A DNA stretch of 64,000 nucleotides from JABMMZ01 sp964438995 (GTDB lineage: Bacteria > Bacteroidota > Bacteroidia > NS11-12g > UBA955): assembly GCA_964438995.1 (NCBI GenBank), contig CAYTMQ010000013.1, forward strand, positions 13,216 through 77,215, given 5' to 3'. Made by a program: the position numbers and the translations under genes. Below are positions 8,943-17,727 of the stretch, piece after piece (position 1 is the first letter of the stretch; every line of letters begins with the position of its first letter). The notes below the pieces were generated by a model. That model saw nothing but the letters and a program-made list of their open reading frames with translations. It ran no database searches and had not been told where the DNA came from.

Positions 8943-9490
8943 CCTTTTCTTACAACCATTTTAATATACCACTTATAATACACGTAACCTATCATTCCTC
9001 CTATTGCGCCACCAACAATAACATCTGTTGGATAATGCACCCCCAAATAAACCCTTGAGTATGCAATTAATGCGGCCCAAAGCAACCACAAATAACGCCA
9101 TTTGAATTTTGAAGATGTCAATAGAATCAAAAATATTGCTATACCAAAATGATTGGCGGCATGAGAGGAAGCCATGCTACCAGTATCACTGCAATGCACT
9201 CCTTCAATCAAACGCGGGGTTAATTCAATTTCATGACATGGTCTAACCCTATTGAAAGTAGGTTTCATTAAGCCACTCGTAAATTGGTCGCATGTAATAG
9301 CCACCAAAATCAGACATAGAATTGTAAACCAAGAATGTTTCTTATGCAGGTAAACAATGACACCTAAAATGATGACATACAAAGGAATCCAAAAGTATTT
9401 GTCAGACGCATTCAACATAATGGTATCCAACCAAGGTGAAACCAATTTCTGATTGATGACATGGTAAAAATATGTATCGAATGAATTCAT
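8933..9490 (-). CDS. PAP2-family membrane phosphatase
   Basis: 185-residue membrane protein of the phosphatidic acid phosphatase type 2 family, which removes phosphate from lipid phosphates such as undecaprenyl pyrophosphate or phosphatidate at the outer face of the inner membrane. All three catalytic motifs are present: KPTFNRVRP near 76-84, SSHAAN near 109 and SRVYLGVHYPTD near 144-155. Five to six membrane segments are seen. The start codon shares a base with the methyltransferase stop and the end overlaps the ZIP gene, so the genes are co-transcribed. Substrate unknown. Confidence 0.88.
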   Translation of the reverse strand: MNSFDTYFYHVINQKLVSPWLDTIMLNASDKYFWIPLYVIILGVIVYLHKKHSWFTILCLILVAITCDQFTSGLMKPTFNRVRPCHEIELTPRLIEGVHCSDTGSMASSHAANHFGIAIFLILLTSSKFKWRYLWLLWAALIAYSRVYLGVHYPTDVIVGGAIGGMIGYVYYKWYIKMVVRKGWK

Positions 9491-10215
9491 TAAATGGCTT
9501 TAGATACTAAAATTAATCGGTCGGAAGTTTCTGCATCAAAATTGGACAATTTGTAATTGCCGTAAACATGAATGATTTCAAATCCAGCTTGAGCATATAA
9601 TTTTTCAAAATCGGATAAGAAAAACAGATTGACTTTTTCACAAAACTGATAATCCACACCTTGGTCAGCGAATTTTATAGACTTGAAAATGCAGGTATTT
9701 TCAATGTGTTTTTTTATTTCGAACTCAATTCCTTCAATGGTTTTAACCTCATAAGGCACCATTTTAGCAACCACTTTATGGGCATTGAAATAATCTTGAA
9801 CAAAAATGCCATTGGGTTTCAAATCTTGATGCACAGAACGCAAAGTTTCTAAATTGTCGTTTTCTGAATCGAAATAGCCAAAGCTGGTAAACAAATTTAA
9901 GACATAGTCAAAATATTGTTGTTTGTATGGCAATCGCATATCGTGGACGTCGAAACTCAAAAGAGGATTAGAGAACTTTTGAGCCGCTTTAATAGATTCT
10001 TCACTTAAGTCGACCCCAGTAACATTGTAACCTAGATTGGCAATTTGAAGCGAGTGCCTGCCTTTACCACATGCCAAATCAAGAAATTTACTAGTCTCAT
10101 CAGGTTGAAGTACATCCATGAGGTGGTTAATGAATGCTTCAGCCTCATTTTCATCCCTTTTGCCATACAGCAAGTGGTAATAACGACTATTGAACCATTC
10201 TTTAAACCAGGGCAT
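9490..10215 (-). CDS. Class I SAM-dependent methyltransferase
   Basis: Rossmann-fold methyltransferase of about 241 residues. Motif I is FLDLACGKGRHSLQIA (E/D-x-G-x-G type), followed by the acidic residue in VTGVDLSEESI and the motif IV region YVLNLFTSFGYFD. I place the start at the ATG at 10215 (MPWFKEWFN) because the alternative TTG at 10230 lies inside a -7 promoter box. It is the first gene of an operon with PAP2 and ZIP genes. The methyl acceptor is not identifiable; similar proteins are annotated only as methyltransferases. Confidence 0.82.
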   Translation of the reverse strand: MPWFKEWFNSRYYHLLYGKRDENEAEAFINHLMDVLQPDETSKFLDLACGKGRHSLQIANLGYNVTGVDLSEESIKAAQKFSNPLLSFDVHDMRLPYKQQYFDYVLNLFTSFGYFDSENDNLETLRSVHQDLKPNGIFVQDYFNAHKVVAKMVPYEVKTIEGIEFEIKKHIENTCIFKSIKFADQGVDYQFCEKVNLFFLSDFEKLYAQAGFEIIHVYGNYKLSNFDAETSDRLILVSKAI

Positions 10216-10224
10216 TTTTAAGAC

Positions 10225-10255
10225 TTGCAAAAGTAAGTCAAATTTCGTATATTTG
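10225..10255 (+). promoter_or_regulatory. Overlapping divergent promoters for lipoprotein (+) and methyltransferase (-)
   Basis: On the plus strand TTG at 10225-10227 is followed after 20 nt by TATATTTG at 10248-10255, serving the lipoprotein ATG at 10269. On the minus strand TACTTTTG occupies 10228-10235, serving the methyltransferase ATG at 10215. The minus -7 element lies in the plus spacer, right beside the plus -33 TTG, so polymerases at the two promoters should exclude one another. Confidence 0.55.
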
Positions 10256-10268
10256 TTTTTTATTATTT

Positions 10269-10733
10269 ATGAAAAAGCATTACTTAATTCTGTTTGCAGC
10301 CGCTATCTCGTTTGCTGTGTTTTCTTGTAAAGACAAAGAAGAAGATCCTCCAAAAAACAATACTACCAACACCAAAACTGCATCTGAATATTTAATGCAA
10401 AAACGCTGGAAAATCTCCAATGTTATGAGTGGGTCGACTGACTTCTGGTTGCTTGCTGAAGCGTGTAACAAAGACAATCAATACCAATTTGGTGCATCAG
10501 ATTCTTGTACCATTTATGATATGGCGACCAAATGCAGTGTTTCAGATCCTGACTCTACAAAGAGTTTCTACAAATTGATCAACAACAATACTCAAATGAT
10601 TTTGAATGCTAAATTATCTAATAGCATTACCATCAATGATACAACTGATGTTGTGACTTTGGATGACAACACTCTTAAAATCAATGCAGAGTATAGTGGT
10701 TTGCCTGCAACAATCACCTTTAAGCACCCATAA
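10269..10733 (+). CDS. Small lipoprotein, lipocalin-like, function unknown
   Basis: 154 residues with a lipoprotein signal peptide (hydrophobic stretch ending in VFSCKDKEED, lipidated Cys near 20). The acidic residues after Cys resemble the Bacteroidota surface-lipoprotein export signal. The mature part begins with a WKISNV strand and has DNQYQF and alternating polar strands, like the lipocalin-like family. The next gene is a divergent paralogue one base downstream. No catalytic residues are recognisable and no function is assigned. Confidence 0.7.
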   Translation: MKKHYLILFAAAISFAVFSCKDKEEDPPKNNTTNTKTASEYLMQKRWKISNVMSGSTDFWLLAEACNKDNQYQFGASDSCTIYDMATKCSVSDPDSTKSFYKLINNNTQMILNAKLSNSITINDTTDVVTLDDNTLKINAEYSGLPATITFKHP

Positions 10734-10734
10734 T

Positions 10735-11178
10735 ATGAGAAAAGTTCTTGTTGTGACTTTGTTGTTGACGCTTGTTTTAGGTTGTAAGAAAACCATAGAA
10801 CAACCTGCAGAAGAGAAAAAAGTGACCGAAGACATAGAAATGAAGCGCATTACGGCGTTTCCTTGGGTTATTTACAAAGTAACATTAGGAGGTACTAATA
10901 TTTGGGATTTAGGTTTGATAGAATCATGCACCAAAGATGATTCTTATAAATTCTACAAAGACAGTACAATGACCCAATATGAAAATGCTGAAGTGTGTTC
11001 AGGCGGGCAAGATTCTACCAAAAACACCTGGTATTTTTACGACAACAAAGCAAAACTTATAGGAACCTTATTGGGCATCACAGATACCGCAACGGTATTA
11101 AGTTTACAAGAGACAGAAATGAGTCTTTTAGTCAACTACAATGGCAATCCAGTAAACGTTTATTTCAAAAAGAAGTAA
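10735..11178 (+). CDS. Small lipoprotein, paralogue of the preceding gene
   Basis: About 147 residues from the ATG at 10735 (MRKVLVVTLLLTLVLGCKK), a canonical lipoprotein signal with lipidated Cys near 17. A longer reading from 10663 would start inside the previous gene without a signal sequence and is rejected. It shares with its neighbour the pattern W-x-I-x-x-V, a polar residue before a W-x-L strand, ESC/EAC, DDSYKF/DNQYQF, and a Cys followed by DSTK, so the two are a tandem duplication. Function unknown. Confidence 0.7.
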   Translation: MRKVLVVTLLLTLVLGCKKTIEQPAEEKKVTEDIEMKRITAFPWVIYKVTLGGTNIWDLGLIESCTKDDSYKFYKDSTMTQYENAEVCSGGQDSTKNTWYFYDNKAKLIGTLLGITDTATVLSLQETEMSLLVNYNGNPVNVYFKKK

Positions 11179-11179
11179 T

Positions 11180-11791
11180 TTGAATACTGCACATCCTTGG
11201 CACGGTGTTTCCTTTGGAAAAGACTTTCCGAATTGTGTCACAGCCTATATAGAAATTACACCATTCGATACCGTCAAATACGAGTTGGACAAATCTAGTG
11301 GTTTGTTAAAAATCGACAGACCTCAAAAATACAGCAATCTCTGCCCTGTTCTCTATGGATTTGTTCCACAAACATATTGCGGTGAAAAGGTTGGCGAATA
11401 CAGTGCTCAAAAGACCAATCAATCTGGTATAATTGGAGATGGCGACCCACTTGACATTTGCGTTATCAGCGAGAAAGCCATTTCAAATAACAACATCTTG
11501 ATGGATTGTATACCAATCGGAGGTTTGCGCATGATTGATAAGCATGAAGCGGACGACAAAATCATCGCAGTTCTAAAAGGCGACCTGATTTTTGGCCATA
11601 TCACATCAATAAAAGATTTGCAAAAAAGCATTCTAGAACGCATCTTACACTACTTCAAAACGTATAAACTAGACCCAAACAATTCTAACAATGCTGTTGA
11701 AATAGCTGCTATTTACGATGTTGAGGAAGCACATGAAGTTTTAATCAAATCTACTGAAGATTATAAAACACTAAAATCAAAACCACTATGA
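11180..11791 (+). CDS. ppa: Inorganic pyrophosphatase, family I
   Basis: Soluble cytoplasmic enzyme (203 residues) hydrolysing pyrophosphate and so pulling biosynthetic reactions forward. The signature DGDPLDICV with its three metal-binding Asp residues is near 90-98. KYELDKSSG and YGFVPQTYCGE match the active-site strands. The start is a TTG one base after the preceding stop; no better ATG exists, and the HPWHGVSFG N-terminus fits the family. It overlaps the GH16 gene by 4 bp. Confidence 0.85.
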   Translation: MNTAHPWHGVSFGKDFPNCVTAYIEITPFDTVKYELDKSSGLLKIDRPQKYSNLCPVLYGFVPQTYCGEKVGEYSAQKTNQSGIIGDGDPLDICVISEKAISNNNILMDCIPIGGLRMIDKHEADDKIIAVLKGDLIFGHITSIKDLQKSILERILHYFKTYKLDPNNSNNAVEIAAIYDVEEAHEVLIKSTEDYKTLKSKPL

Positions 11792-12714
11792 ACGCTTTTT
11801 TGATTTCATTGTCGCTTTTTTTTCAAGTGCACGCACCTATTGCCTACAAAGACTCTTTTAGTTTCAATAAAAAACCTATAAAAACCTATTTCTTCAAACA
11901 ATCACTTAGTTTAAGGAATGCCACTTTGAAAACTAGGTATGCATTCACAAAAAGAATCAACAGCATTAGGCAATTGGGCTCTGAGTGGGAGTTGACTTTT
12001 GAAGACAATTTTGATAGTTTAGATACTAAGAAATGGCGTTTGGGTCAGCCTTGGGGCGAATTCCATCCCGATAATCCGCATCAATATTATGCTAAAGATT
12101 TGATTACAACAGACAGTGGGTTTTTGCACTTATACGGCGCCTACCATCCCAAACAATTTGCTTCTGGAGATTCAACAATTAACATTCCTCTTGGTGTAGG
12201 ACTGATCAATTCAGATATTTCATTCAAGCAGAAATACGGGTATTTTGAAATCAGAAGTAAAAATCCACAAGGTGCTGCAACATGGCCAGCATTTTGGCTG
12301 ACAGGAGCAACAAGATGGCCACCAGAAATAGACATCTTCGAAATGTATGGCAGAAAAAACGGTCGCTATGTTCACAATCAAATTGCTACCATACATTACG
12401 GGAAAACAAATACCCGTTCAAGAGGTTGGATGAGCAAAAAAATCAACCTTCCCAATAACACAGATACGTTGTTTCATACATACGCTTGCGAATGGAGTCC
12501 TTATTTTATCAAATTCTATACAGATGGAAAACCAACTGCATTCATTAGGGTCAATAAAACTTTAAGACAATGGATGGACGAAGAAATGGTTGTCATCATC
12601 AACAATTCATTTGATGAAAAATACCTCAAATATTTTCCGGATATCACCAAAGTAAAAAATGACTTTGTGGTAGATTGGGTAAGGGTTTGGAGACGCAAAC
12701 CTATTGTGAATTAA
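11788..12714 (+). CDS. Glycoside hydrolase family 16 (beta-glucanase/laminarinase-like)
   Basis: 308-residue secreted enzyme with an N-terminal hydrophobic signal sequence (MNAFLISLSLFFQVHA). The GH16 catalytic motif ExDxxE is present as EIDIFE near residue 180, giving nucleophile and acid/base glutamates for a retaining hydrolase of beta-1,3/1,4-glucans or related polysaccharides. WELTFEDNFDSLDTKKW near the start and the C-terminal VDWVRVWRR strand are typical. The start overlaps the ppa stop (ATGA). Exact substrate cannot be told. Confidence 0.87.
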   Translation: MNAFLISLSLFFQVHAPIAYKDSFSFNKKPIKTYFFKQSLSLRNATLKTRYAFTKRINSIRQLGSEWELTFEDNFDSLDTKKWRLGQPWGEFHPDNPHQYYAKDLITTDSGFLHLYGAYHPKQFASGDSTINIPLGVGLINSDISFKQKYGYFEIRSKNPQGAATWPAFWLTGATRWPPEIDIFEMYGRKNGRYVHNQIATIHYGKTNTRSRGWMSKKINLPNNTDTLFHTYACEWSPYFIKFYTDGKPTAFIRVNKTLRQWMDEEMVVIINNSFDEKYLKYFPDITKVKNDFVVDWVRVWRRKPIVN

Positions 12715-12807
12715 TCCCTAATTACAATTTCATTTGACATCAAACATGTCTACAGATGGTGCATATCAATTGAACCATTGAAAGTTGATATTGATTAAAT
12801 TCGCCAC

Positions 12808-14214
12808 ATGACTCAATACAGCAAAATTGTTGCATCAGATATTGACTTTTTCAAGCAAATTGTTGGACAAGACAACGTTAGCTCGAACATAGAGGATTTG
12901 ATCACCTATGGGAAAGACCATACAGAAGATTTCGTGTATCAACCAGAATTGGTGGTAATTCCAAAACATGTTGAGGAGATAGCGCAGATTGCCAAATACT
13001 GTAACGACCATCATATACCATTAACATGCAGAGGAGCTGGCACAGGATTAAGTGGTGGTTGTCTTCCAATAGCAGGAGGTTTGGTTCTAAGTCTGGAGAA
13101 ACTTAACAAAATACTGAATATTGACACAGTAAATTATCAAGCAACTGTCGAGCCTGGAGTGATCAATGAAGCATTGCAAAATGCGGTTCAAGAATTGGGC
13201 TTATTTTATCCACCCGACCCAGCTAGCAAAGGCAGTTGCACCTTAGGGGGCAATGTCGCACACAGCAGCGGCGGTCCGCGTTGTGTTAAATACGGCACTA
13301 CAAGAGACTATATTTTGAATTTGGAAGTGGTTTTGATGAATGGTGAAATCATTCAGACTGGCGCCAATGTACTTAAAAATTCTACTGGATACAATCTAAC
13401 ACAATTGATGGTTGGAAGTGAAGGCACCTTAGGCATCATCACCAAAATAACGGTTAAACTATTGCCATATCCCCCATACAGAACATTGTTATTGGCCACA
13501 TTTGAAAGTGCCAAGAAAGCTTGTGCATGTGTTTCGGCAATTTTCAATGCTGGAGTGCAACCATCAGCCATAGAATTTATGGATAAAAAAGGCGTTGAGT
13601 TATCGATTACAAAACAAAACATCACATTTGAGCAAGCAACAGAAGAAGCTTATCTGCTCATTGAAATTGATGCCTTTGAAGACAATCAATTGATGCCGCA
13701 ATGTGAAAAAATCTATGATGTATTAGATCAACATGGTGTTTTAAATGTCTTATTAGCAGAAGACAACGAAACAAAAGAAAAATTTTGGAAGATTAGACGT
13801 TCAATTGGAGAAGTTGTCAAACAAGCATCTGTATATAAAGAAGAAGACACAGTTGTAACCAGAAGTTATTTACCAGACCTTTATGAAGGTGTTCAAGTAC
13901 TGGCCAAAAAATATGGATTTGAAGCTGTGTGCTATGGACATGCAGGAGATGGCAATCTACACGTCAATATTTTGAAGAACGACATGAGTGATGAGCAATG
14001 GAACAATGGATTAACAGAGGCAATCAGAGACATTTTTAAATTGTGCAAACAATATGGCGGCACTATAAGTGGAGAACACGGGATAGGATTGGTTCAAAAA
14101 CCCTATTTAGATATTGTTATGAAAGAAGCGCAAATCGACTTGATGCGCGGTATAAAAAGGGCATTTGACCCAAACAATCTTTTGAATCCAGGAAAAATTT
14201 TCCATCAGGATTAA
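12808..14214 (+). CDS. FAD-linked oxidase, GlcD/D-lactate dehydrogenase family
   Basis: 468-residue flavoprotein of the vanillyl-alcohol oxidase superfamily. The FAD-binding half has RGAGTGLSGGCLP near 73-85 and the GTTRDYILNLEVV segment. The C-terminal half has CYGHAGDGNLHVNIL near 377, with active-site histidines, and ends FDPNNLLNPGKIF. This matches glycolate oxidase subunit GlcD and D-2-hydroxyacid dehydrogenases. GlcE/GlcF partners are not adjacent, so a stand-alone D-lactate or 2-hydroxyglutarate dehydrogenase is equally possible. Confidence 0.85.
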   Translation: MTQYSKIVASDIDFFKQIVGQDNVSSNIEDLITYGKDHTEDFVYQPELVVIPKHVEEIAQIAKYCNDHHIPLTCRGAGTGLSGGCLPIAGGLVLSLEKLNKILNIDTVNYQATVEPGVINEALQNAVQELGLFYPPDPASKGSCTLGGNVAHSSGGPRCVKYGTTRDYILNLEVVLMNGEIIQTGANVLKNSTGYNLTQLMVGSEGTLGIITKITVKLLPYPPYRTLLLATFESAKKACACVSAIFNAGVQPSAIEFMDKKGVELSITKQNITFEQATEEAYLLIEIDAFEDNQLMPQCEKIYDVLDQHGVLNVLLAEDNETKEKFWKIRRSIGEVVKQASVYKEEDTVVTRSYLPDLYEGVQVLAKKYGFEAVCYGHAGDGNLHVNILKNDMSDEQWNNGLTEAIRDIFKLCKQYGGTISGEHGIGLVQKPYLDIVMKEAQIDLMRGIKRAFDPNNLLNPGKIFHQD

Positions 14215-14304
14215 TGTGTTTTGTGAATAAAACGTAAAATTATGTGAATATAACCAAGAGGGGTCTTTCTACTTTCGCAACAATTATAACAGAATAACAT
14301 TCGT

Positions 14305-15426
14305 ATGAAATTTATAGTAGCGGCACCTGAATTATTGGAACATTTGTCAAGAGTGAGTGGAGCGATTGTTTCTAAGCCTGTTTTACCTATTTTGGATAAT
14401 TTTTTATTCGACATAAAAGGCGGAAATTTAACCATTTCAACAACAGATTTAGAAACATCTATGTCAACCAGCTTAAAGGTTGAATCGAAAGAAGATATTT
14501 TAGTTGCTATCCCTTCTAAATTATTGATAGACACTGTAAAAATGTTGAATGACCAACCAATTACTTTTACAGTAAACGAGGAAACATTTGGCATTGAGTT
14601 AAGTACTTCATACGGTAGATACAAATTAGCTGGTCAAAGTGGCACCGATTTCCCAAAGGTTCCAGAAATTGATTCTGAAAACTCTTTTGCCATGCCATCA
14701 AATGTGTTGTTGAGATGTATCAGCAAAACATTGTTTGCAACTGGCAACGACGATTTAAGATTGAACTTAACTGGTGTGTTTGTTGAATTAGGCAAAGACA
14801 GTGTCAACTTCGTTGCTACAGATGCCAACAGATTGGTTAAATTAACCAGAACTGATATCAAACCTGGATTAGAACATTCATTTATCCTTCCTAAGAAAGC
14901 TTTAAACTTATTGAAGTCTTCATTGACAAATGATGTGACACCAATCCAAATTGATTTCAACAAATCAAACGTGTTCTTTACTACTGAGAGTTTAAAATTA
15001 TCTTGTAGATTGATTGATGAAAAATATCCTGATTACAAAGCAGTTATTCCTCAAGACAACAACAACATTGTAACCATCAGCAGAATTGATTTCTTAGAAA
15101 CAGTAAAACGTGTATCTAACTTTTCAAATAAAACTACCCACCAAATTCGCATCAAAATTACAGGTAACGAATTGGCTGCTAGTGCAGAAGATATCGAATT
15201 AGCAAACGAAGCGAACGAAAAAAGAACATGTGAATACGATGGTGAAGACATCGAAATCGGATTCAATTCTAAATTCTTATTAGAATTGTTATCAAATGTA
15301 GACCACGACTCAGTAAAACTTAGATTGTCTACTCCAAACAGAGCAGGATTATTATTACCACAAGAGAACGAAATTGACGAAGAAGTAGTGATGTTGGTAA
15401 TGCCAATGATGCTTAACAATTATTAG
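14305..15426 (+). CDS. dnaN: DNA polymerase III subunit beta (sliding clamp)
   Basis: 373-residue clamp that tethers DNA polymerase III to DNA, with three clamp domains of about 120 residues. MKFIVAAPELLEHLSRVSGAI matches domain 1, and FVATDANRLVKL and IPQDNNNIVTISR match the family. The very C-terminus reads MLVMPMMLNN, equivalent to the MPMRL tail at the hydrophobic partner-binding pocket. A near-consensus -7 box (TACTTTCG, 14270-14277) lies upstream and a terminator follows. dnaA is not nearby. Confidence 0.96.
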   Translation: MKFIVAAPELLEHLSRVSGAIVSKPVLPILDNFLFDIKGGNLTISTTDLETSMSTSLKVESKEDILVAIPSKLLIDTVKMLNDQPITFTVNEETFGIELSTSYGRYKLAGQSGTDFPKVPEIDSENSFAMPSNVLLRCISKTLFATGNDDLRLNLTGVFVELGKDSVNFVATDANRLVKLTRTDIKPGLEHSFILPKKALNLLKSSLTNDVTPIQIDFNKSNVFFTTESLKLSCRLIDEKYPDYKAVIPQDNNNIVTISRIDFLETVKRVSNFSNKTTHQIRIKITGNELAASAEDIELANEANEKRTCEYDGEDIEIGFNSKFLLELLSNVDHDSVKLRLSTPNRAGLLLPQENEIDEEVVMLVMPMMLNNY

Positions 15427-15452
15427 ACTTAAATTACACTAATAACCTATAA

Positions 15453-15482
15453 AGAAGGCAGCTTAAAAGGCTGTCTTTTTTG
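15453..15482 (+). terminator. Rho-independent terminator after dnaN
   Basis: A stem of about ten pairs (core GGCAGC pairing with GCTGTC with one G-U, 7-nt loop) is followed by TTTTTT, about 27 nt after the dnaN stop. Confidence 0.75.
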
Positions 15483-15733
15483 TTTAATGCCTTTTATGCT
15501 CTTAAAATACATATTTAGGTAGCCTCTCGATTTATCGAGTAAAAGTCATATAAACAGTGTGATACTTCTCAATTGTAAGTCAATATAACAAGCTTTATAA
15601 TTGCAATACGAGTTTTGGAACTTTGTAATTTATGGGTTCCACATCTTTCAAGTAGAAAAAATTATTTGATATCAACCACATTAGAATTTCTAATATTCTA
15701 ATGTATCGGAATTAATCGTTAAAAATCTTAGAA
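15483..15733. other. Intergenic region between convergent genes, with two palindromes
   Basis: AT-rich DNA between dnaN and a convergent minus-strand gene. It holds CTCGAT-TT-ATCGAG (about 15526-15539) and a 9-bp inverted repeat CATTAGAAT/ATTCTAATG with 7-nt loop (15679-15703). Neither has a U-tract. No gene or promoter was recognised. Confidence 0.5.
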
Positions 15734-16438
15734 TTATTTACCTGTGCCTGTACCAGATGAGGTACTTGGTTTAGGCGTCGTGGCAGGTTTCTTTTTCTTG
15801 TAATCGCCTCTCTTCCAAGATTCGAAAAATTGCGCCCAAGCAAAAGGGTTTAACAAATTCATTGGAGGCACCTGCCCTGCTGCATAATTGTATTTTGTAG
15901 AATACTCTCTAGCCATAGCTTTATAGGCTTCTGAAGCATCAGAACCTGATAGCGTACTAGCCTGATCTCTCATTGCCTCTCTTTCTAAATTGTCTTTTGC
16001 CCTTGAAATATCGTCGTTTGGAATTTCTTTGGTAACAAACAAGTAATCAAAAGTAGCTCTTGGAGGCATTGCAGTAATCATGACACCAGGAAAATATTGA
16101 GTATCCTTTGTCATGAGCTTTATAATTGAATATTTTTGTTCTTTAAGTGTATCAGGTATGATGAAATAAGTTCTATTGAATTCGACGTGAGAAAAAATAA
16201 CCGTATCTCCTTTGCTAGCAACTATAGAGAAGTAACCATCTAAATTAGAATAATAGCCATACGGATTTTTATTGACATACACAGAAGCAAATGGAATTGG
16301 ATGAATACTATCTGAAGTCAATAACAAACCAGAAAATTGAATCAATGTACTATCAATTTTTTTGGTGTTCCTATTTTGACTAAAAACGGTACTTACAATA
16401 CTTAGAACAACAATGAGTAAAAGCGGCTTTTTAAACAT
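15734..16438 (-). CDS. Exported carboxypeptidase-like regulatory-domain protein, function unknown
   Basis: 234 residues with a Sec signal peptide (MFKKPLLLIVVLSIVSTVFSQ). Residues about 35-115 form a carboxypeptidase-regulatory-like beta sandwich (IPFASVYVN, NLDGYFSIVASKGDTVIFSHV), common at the start of Bacteroidota outer-membrane and periplasmic proteins. The remaining 120 residues are polar with a Lys/Pro/Thr/Ser-rich tail and no recognised domain. It lies 8 bp after the chromate transporter gene on the same strand. Function unknown. Confidence 0.75.
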   Translation of the reverse strand: MFKKPLLLIVVLSIVSTVFSQNRNTKKIDSTLIQFSGLLLTSDSIHPIPFASVYVNKNPYGYYSNLDGYFSIVASKGDTVIFSHVEFNRTYFIIPDTLKEQKYSIIKLMTKDTQYFPGVMITAMPPRATFDYLFVTKEIPNDDISRAKDNLEREAMRDQASTLSGSDASEAYKAMAREYSTKYNYAAGQVPPMNLLNPFAWAQFFESWKRGDYKKKKPATTPKPSTSSGTGTGK

Positions 16439-16446
16439 ATTTTGAA

Positions 16447-17679
16447 TTATAACAAATAACCAGCCAAAATTGTTACAACAACCAGTAAAAATGGCGGTAA
16501 TTTCTTGTATTGCAAATATAACAAAGTTAATCCAAAAACCAGCAATGGCATAAAGGCACTTTGGTCGAATACAATTTCATGAGTGATGTAAGGCATGGCC
16601 ATGAAGAAAGCTGCAGACCATAAAAATCCGATAGAAACTGAAATAATTCCGTCGAGTGACCGATAAATGATGGGATATGTCTTGACTTGACTCCAAATGG
16701 GATAGACAAAGAAAATCAACAAAGTACCAGGTAAGAAAATCGCCAAAGTACCTATTCCACAGCCAATTAACTGACCATAGACATCATAACCCAATTTTTT
16801 CATGGCTATTCCATTGGCATAAGTGGCGATGGTGAAAGTTGGACCTGGGACAGCTTGTAACAAACCTAAACCGGTATTAAACTCTTGTATGGTTAAATAC
16901 TGTTTGGGGCGGTACTCAACAAACTCAGTCAGCATCATAGAATACAAGACATTGCCACCTCCAAAGACCATAGAACCCATGCGGTAAGTATTTTCAAACA
17001 AACGCACTGGCTGCGAAATATGTGGGAACTTGGTTTTAGTAAAGGTACCTAACACAGCTACAGTAACTAGAATCAGAACCATTAAACTTAGATTGGCCCA
17101 GCGAATGTTTAAAAGGGGTTTGGTATTAGGCACGTTATCTTTTGGACCGAAATTTACCGTAACAATGGCTCCAATAATCAGAAAGATTGGGAATGCGTAT
17201 GGCGAATGGAAAATGACCGACATGACAGCTGCAATAGAAGCAAGTACGATGTTAAGTGTTTTCTTTTTAAGAAGACGTGTCATATTGATAGCAGCCATAA
17301 ATACAAATCCGATAGCCATCGGACCAATAAATCTGAATATAGAAGGATTGGCATAGCTGGTTGTGATGGCAAACAAAGACATCAAAACAGCAGCTGGCAT
17401 GATCCAGATGATAAGCGCCAAGAAAGCCAATCGGGGACCACCTAGTTTGTAAGCGATAGCAGTAAGTGTTTGTGTAGAAGACGGACCAGGAAGTATTTGA
17501 CATAAGCTATTAAGCTCCATCAAATCCGTCTCATTGATATAACGTTTCTCCTGCACTAGTTTTTTAAGAAACAGTGAAATGTGCATTTCTGGTCCGCCGA
17601 ATGCCGACAAGGCTATGAAAAGCACGTCTTTGAGAAATACGATTTCTCTTACTTTTTTTAGGTCTGCTTTGGTTAACAA
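16447..17679 (-). CDS. chrA: Chromate transporter (CHR family, two-domain)
   Basis: 410-residue polytopic inner-membrane protein of the chromate ion transporter family. The duplicated CHR domain is visible: the first half has FGGPEMH near 27 and ILPGPSSTQT near 66, the second FGGGNVLY near 240 and AVPGPTFTIAT near 273. This is the full-length form expected to export chromate by itself. Chromate efflux is family knowledge; the physiological substrate may differ, since many members lie outside chromate-resistance clusters. An exported protein gene follows by 8 bp. Confidence 0.85.
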   Translation of the reverse strand: MLTKADLKKVREIVFLKDVLFIALSAFGGPEMHISLFLKKLVQEKRYINETDLMELNSLCQILPGPSSTQTLTAIAYKLGGPRLAFLALIIWIMPAAVLMSLFAITTSYANPSIFRFIGPMAIGFVFMAAINMTRLLKKKTLNIVLASIAAVMSVIFHSPYAFPIFLIIGAIVTVNFGPKDNVPNTKPLLNIRWANLSLMVLILVTVAVLGTFTKTKFPHISQPVRLFENTYRMGSMVFGGGNVLYSMMLTEFVEYRPKQYLTIQEFNTGLGLLQAVPGPTFTIATYANGIAMKKLGYDVYGQLIGCGIGTLAIFLPGTLLIFFVYPIWSQVKTYPIIYRSLDGIISVSIGFLWSAAFFMAMPYITHEIVFDQSAFMPLLVFGLTLLYLQYKKLPPFLLVVVTILAGYLL

Positions 17680-17715
17680 AAATCAGATGAACGTTCAAAA
17701 CTAAATTATTTGGTT

Positions 17716-17723
17716 TAATTTTG
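17716..17723 (+). promoter_or_regulatory. Putative -7 element immediately before a start codon
   Basis: TAATTTTG ends 4 nt before the ATG at 17728. If used, the transcript would begin at or beside the start codon, so the mRNA would be leaderless. No clear -33 TTTG is seen. Confidence 0.35.
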
Positions 17724-17727
17724 TGCA

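Noticed and set aside
10663..10735. Longer N-terminus for the second lipoprotein
   Set aside because: The added 24 residues lie within the previous gene and would bury the lipoprotein signal peptide, which starts cleanly at 10735.
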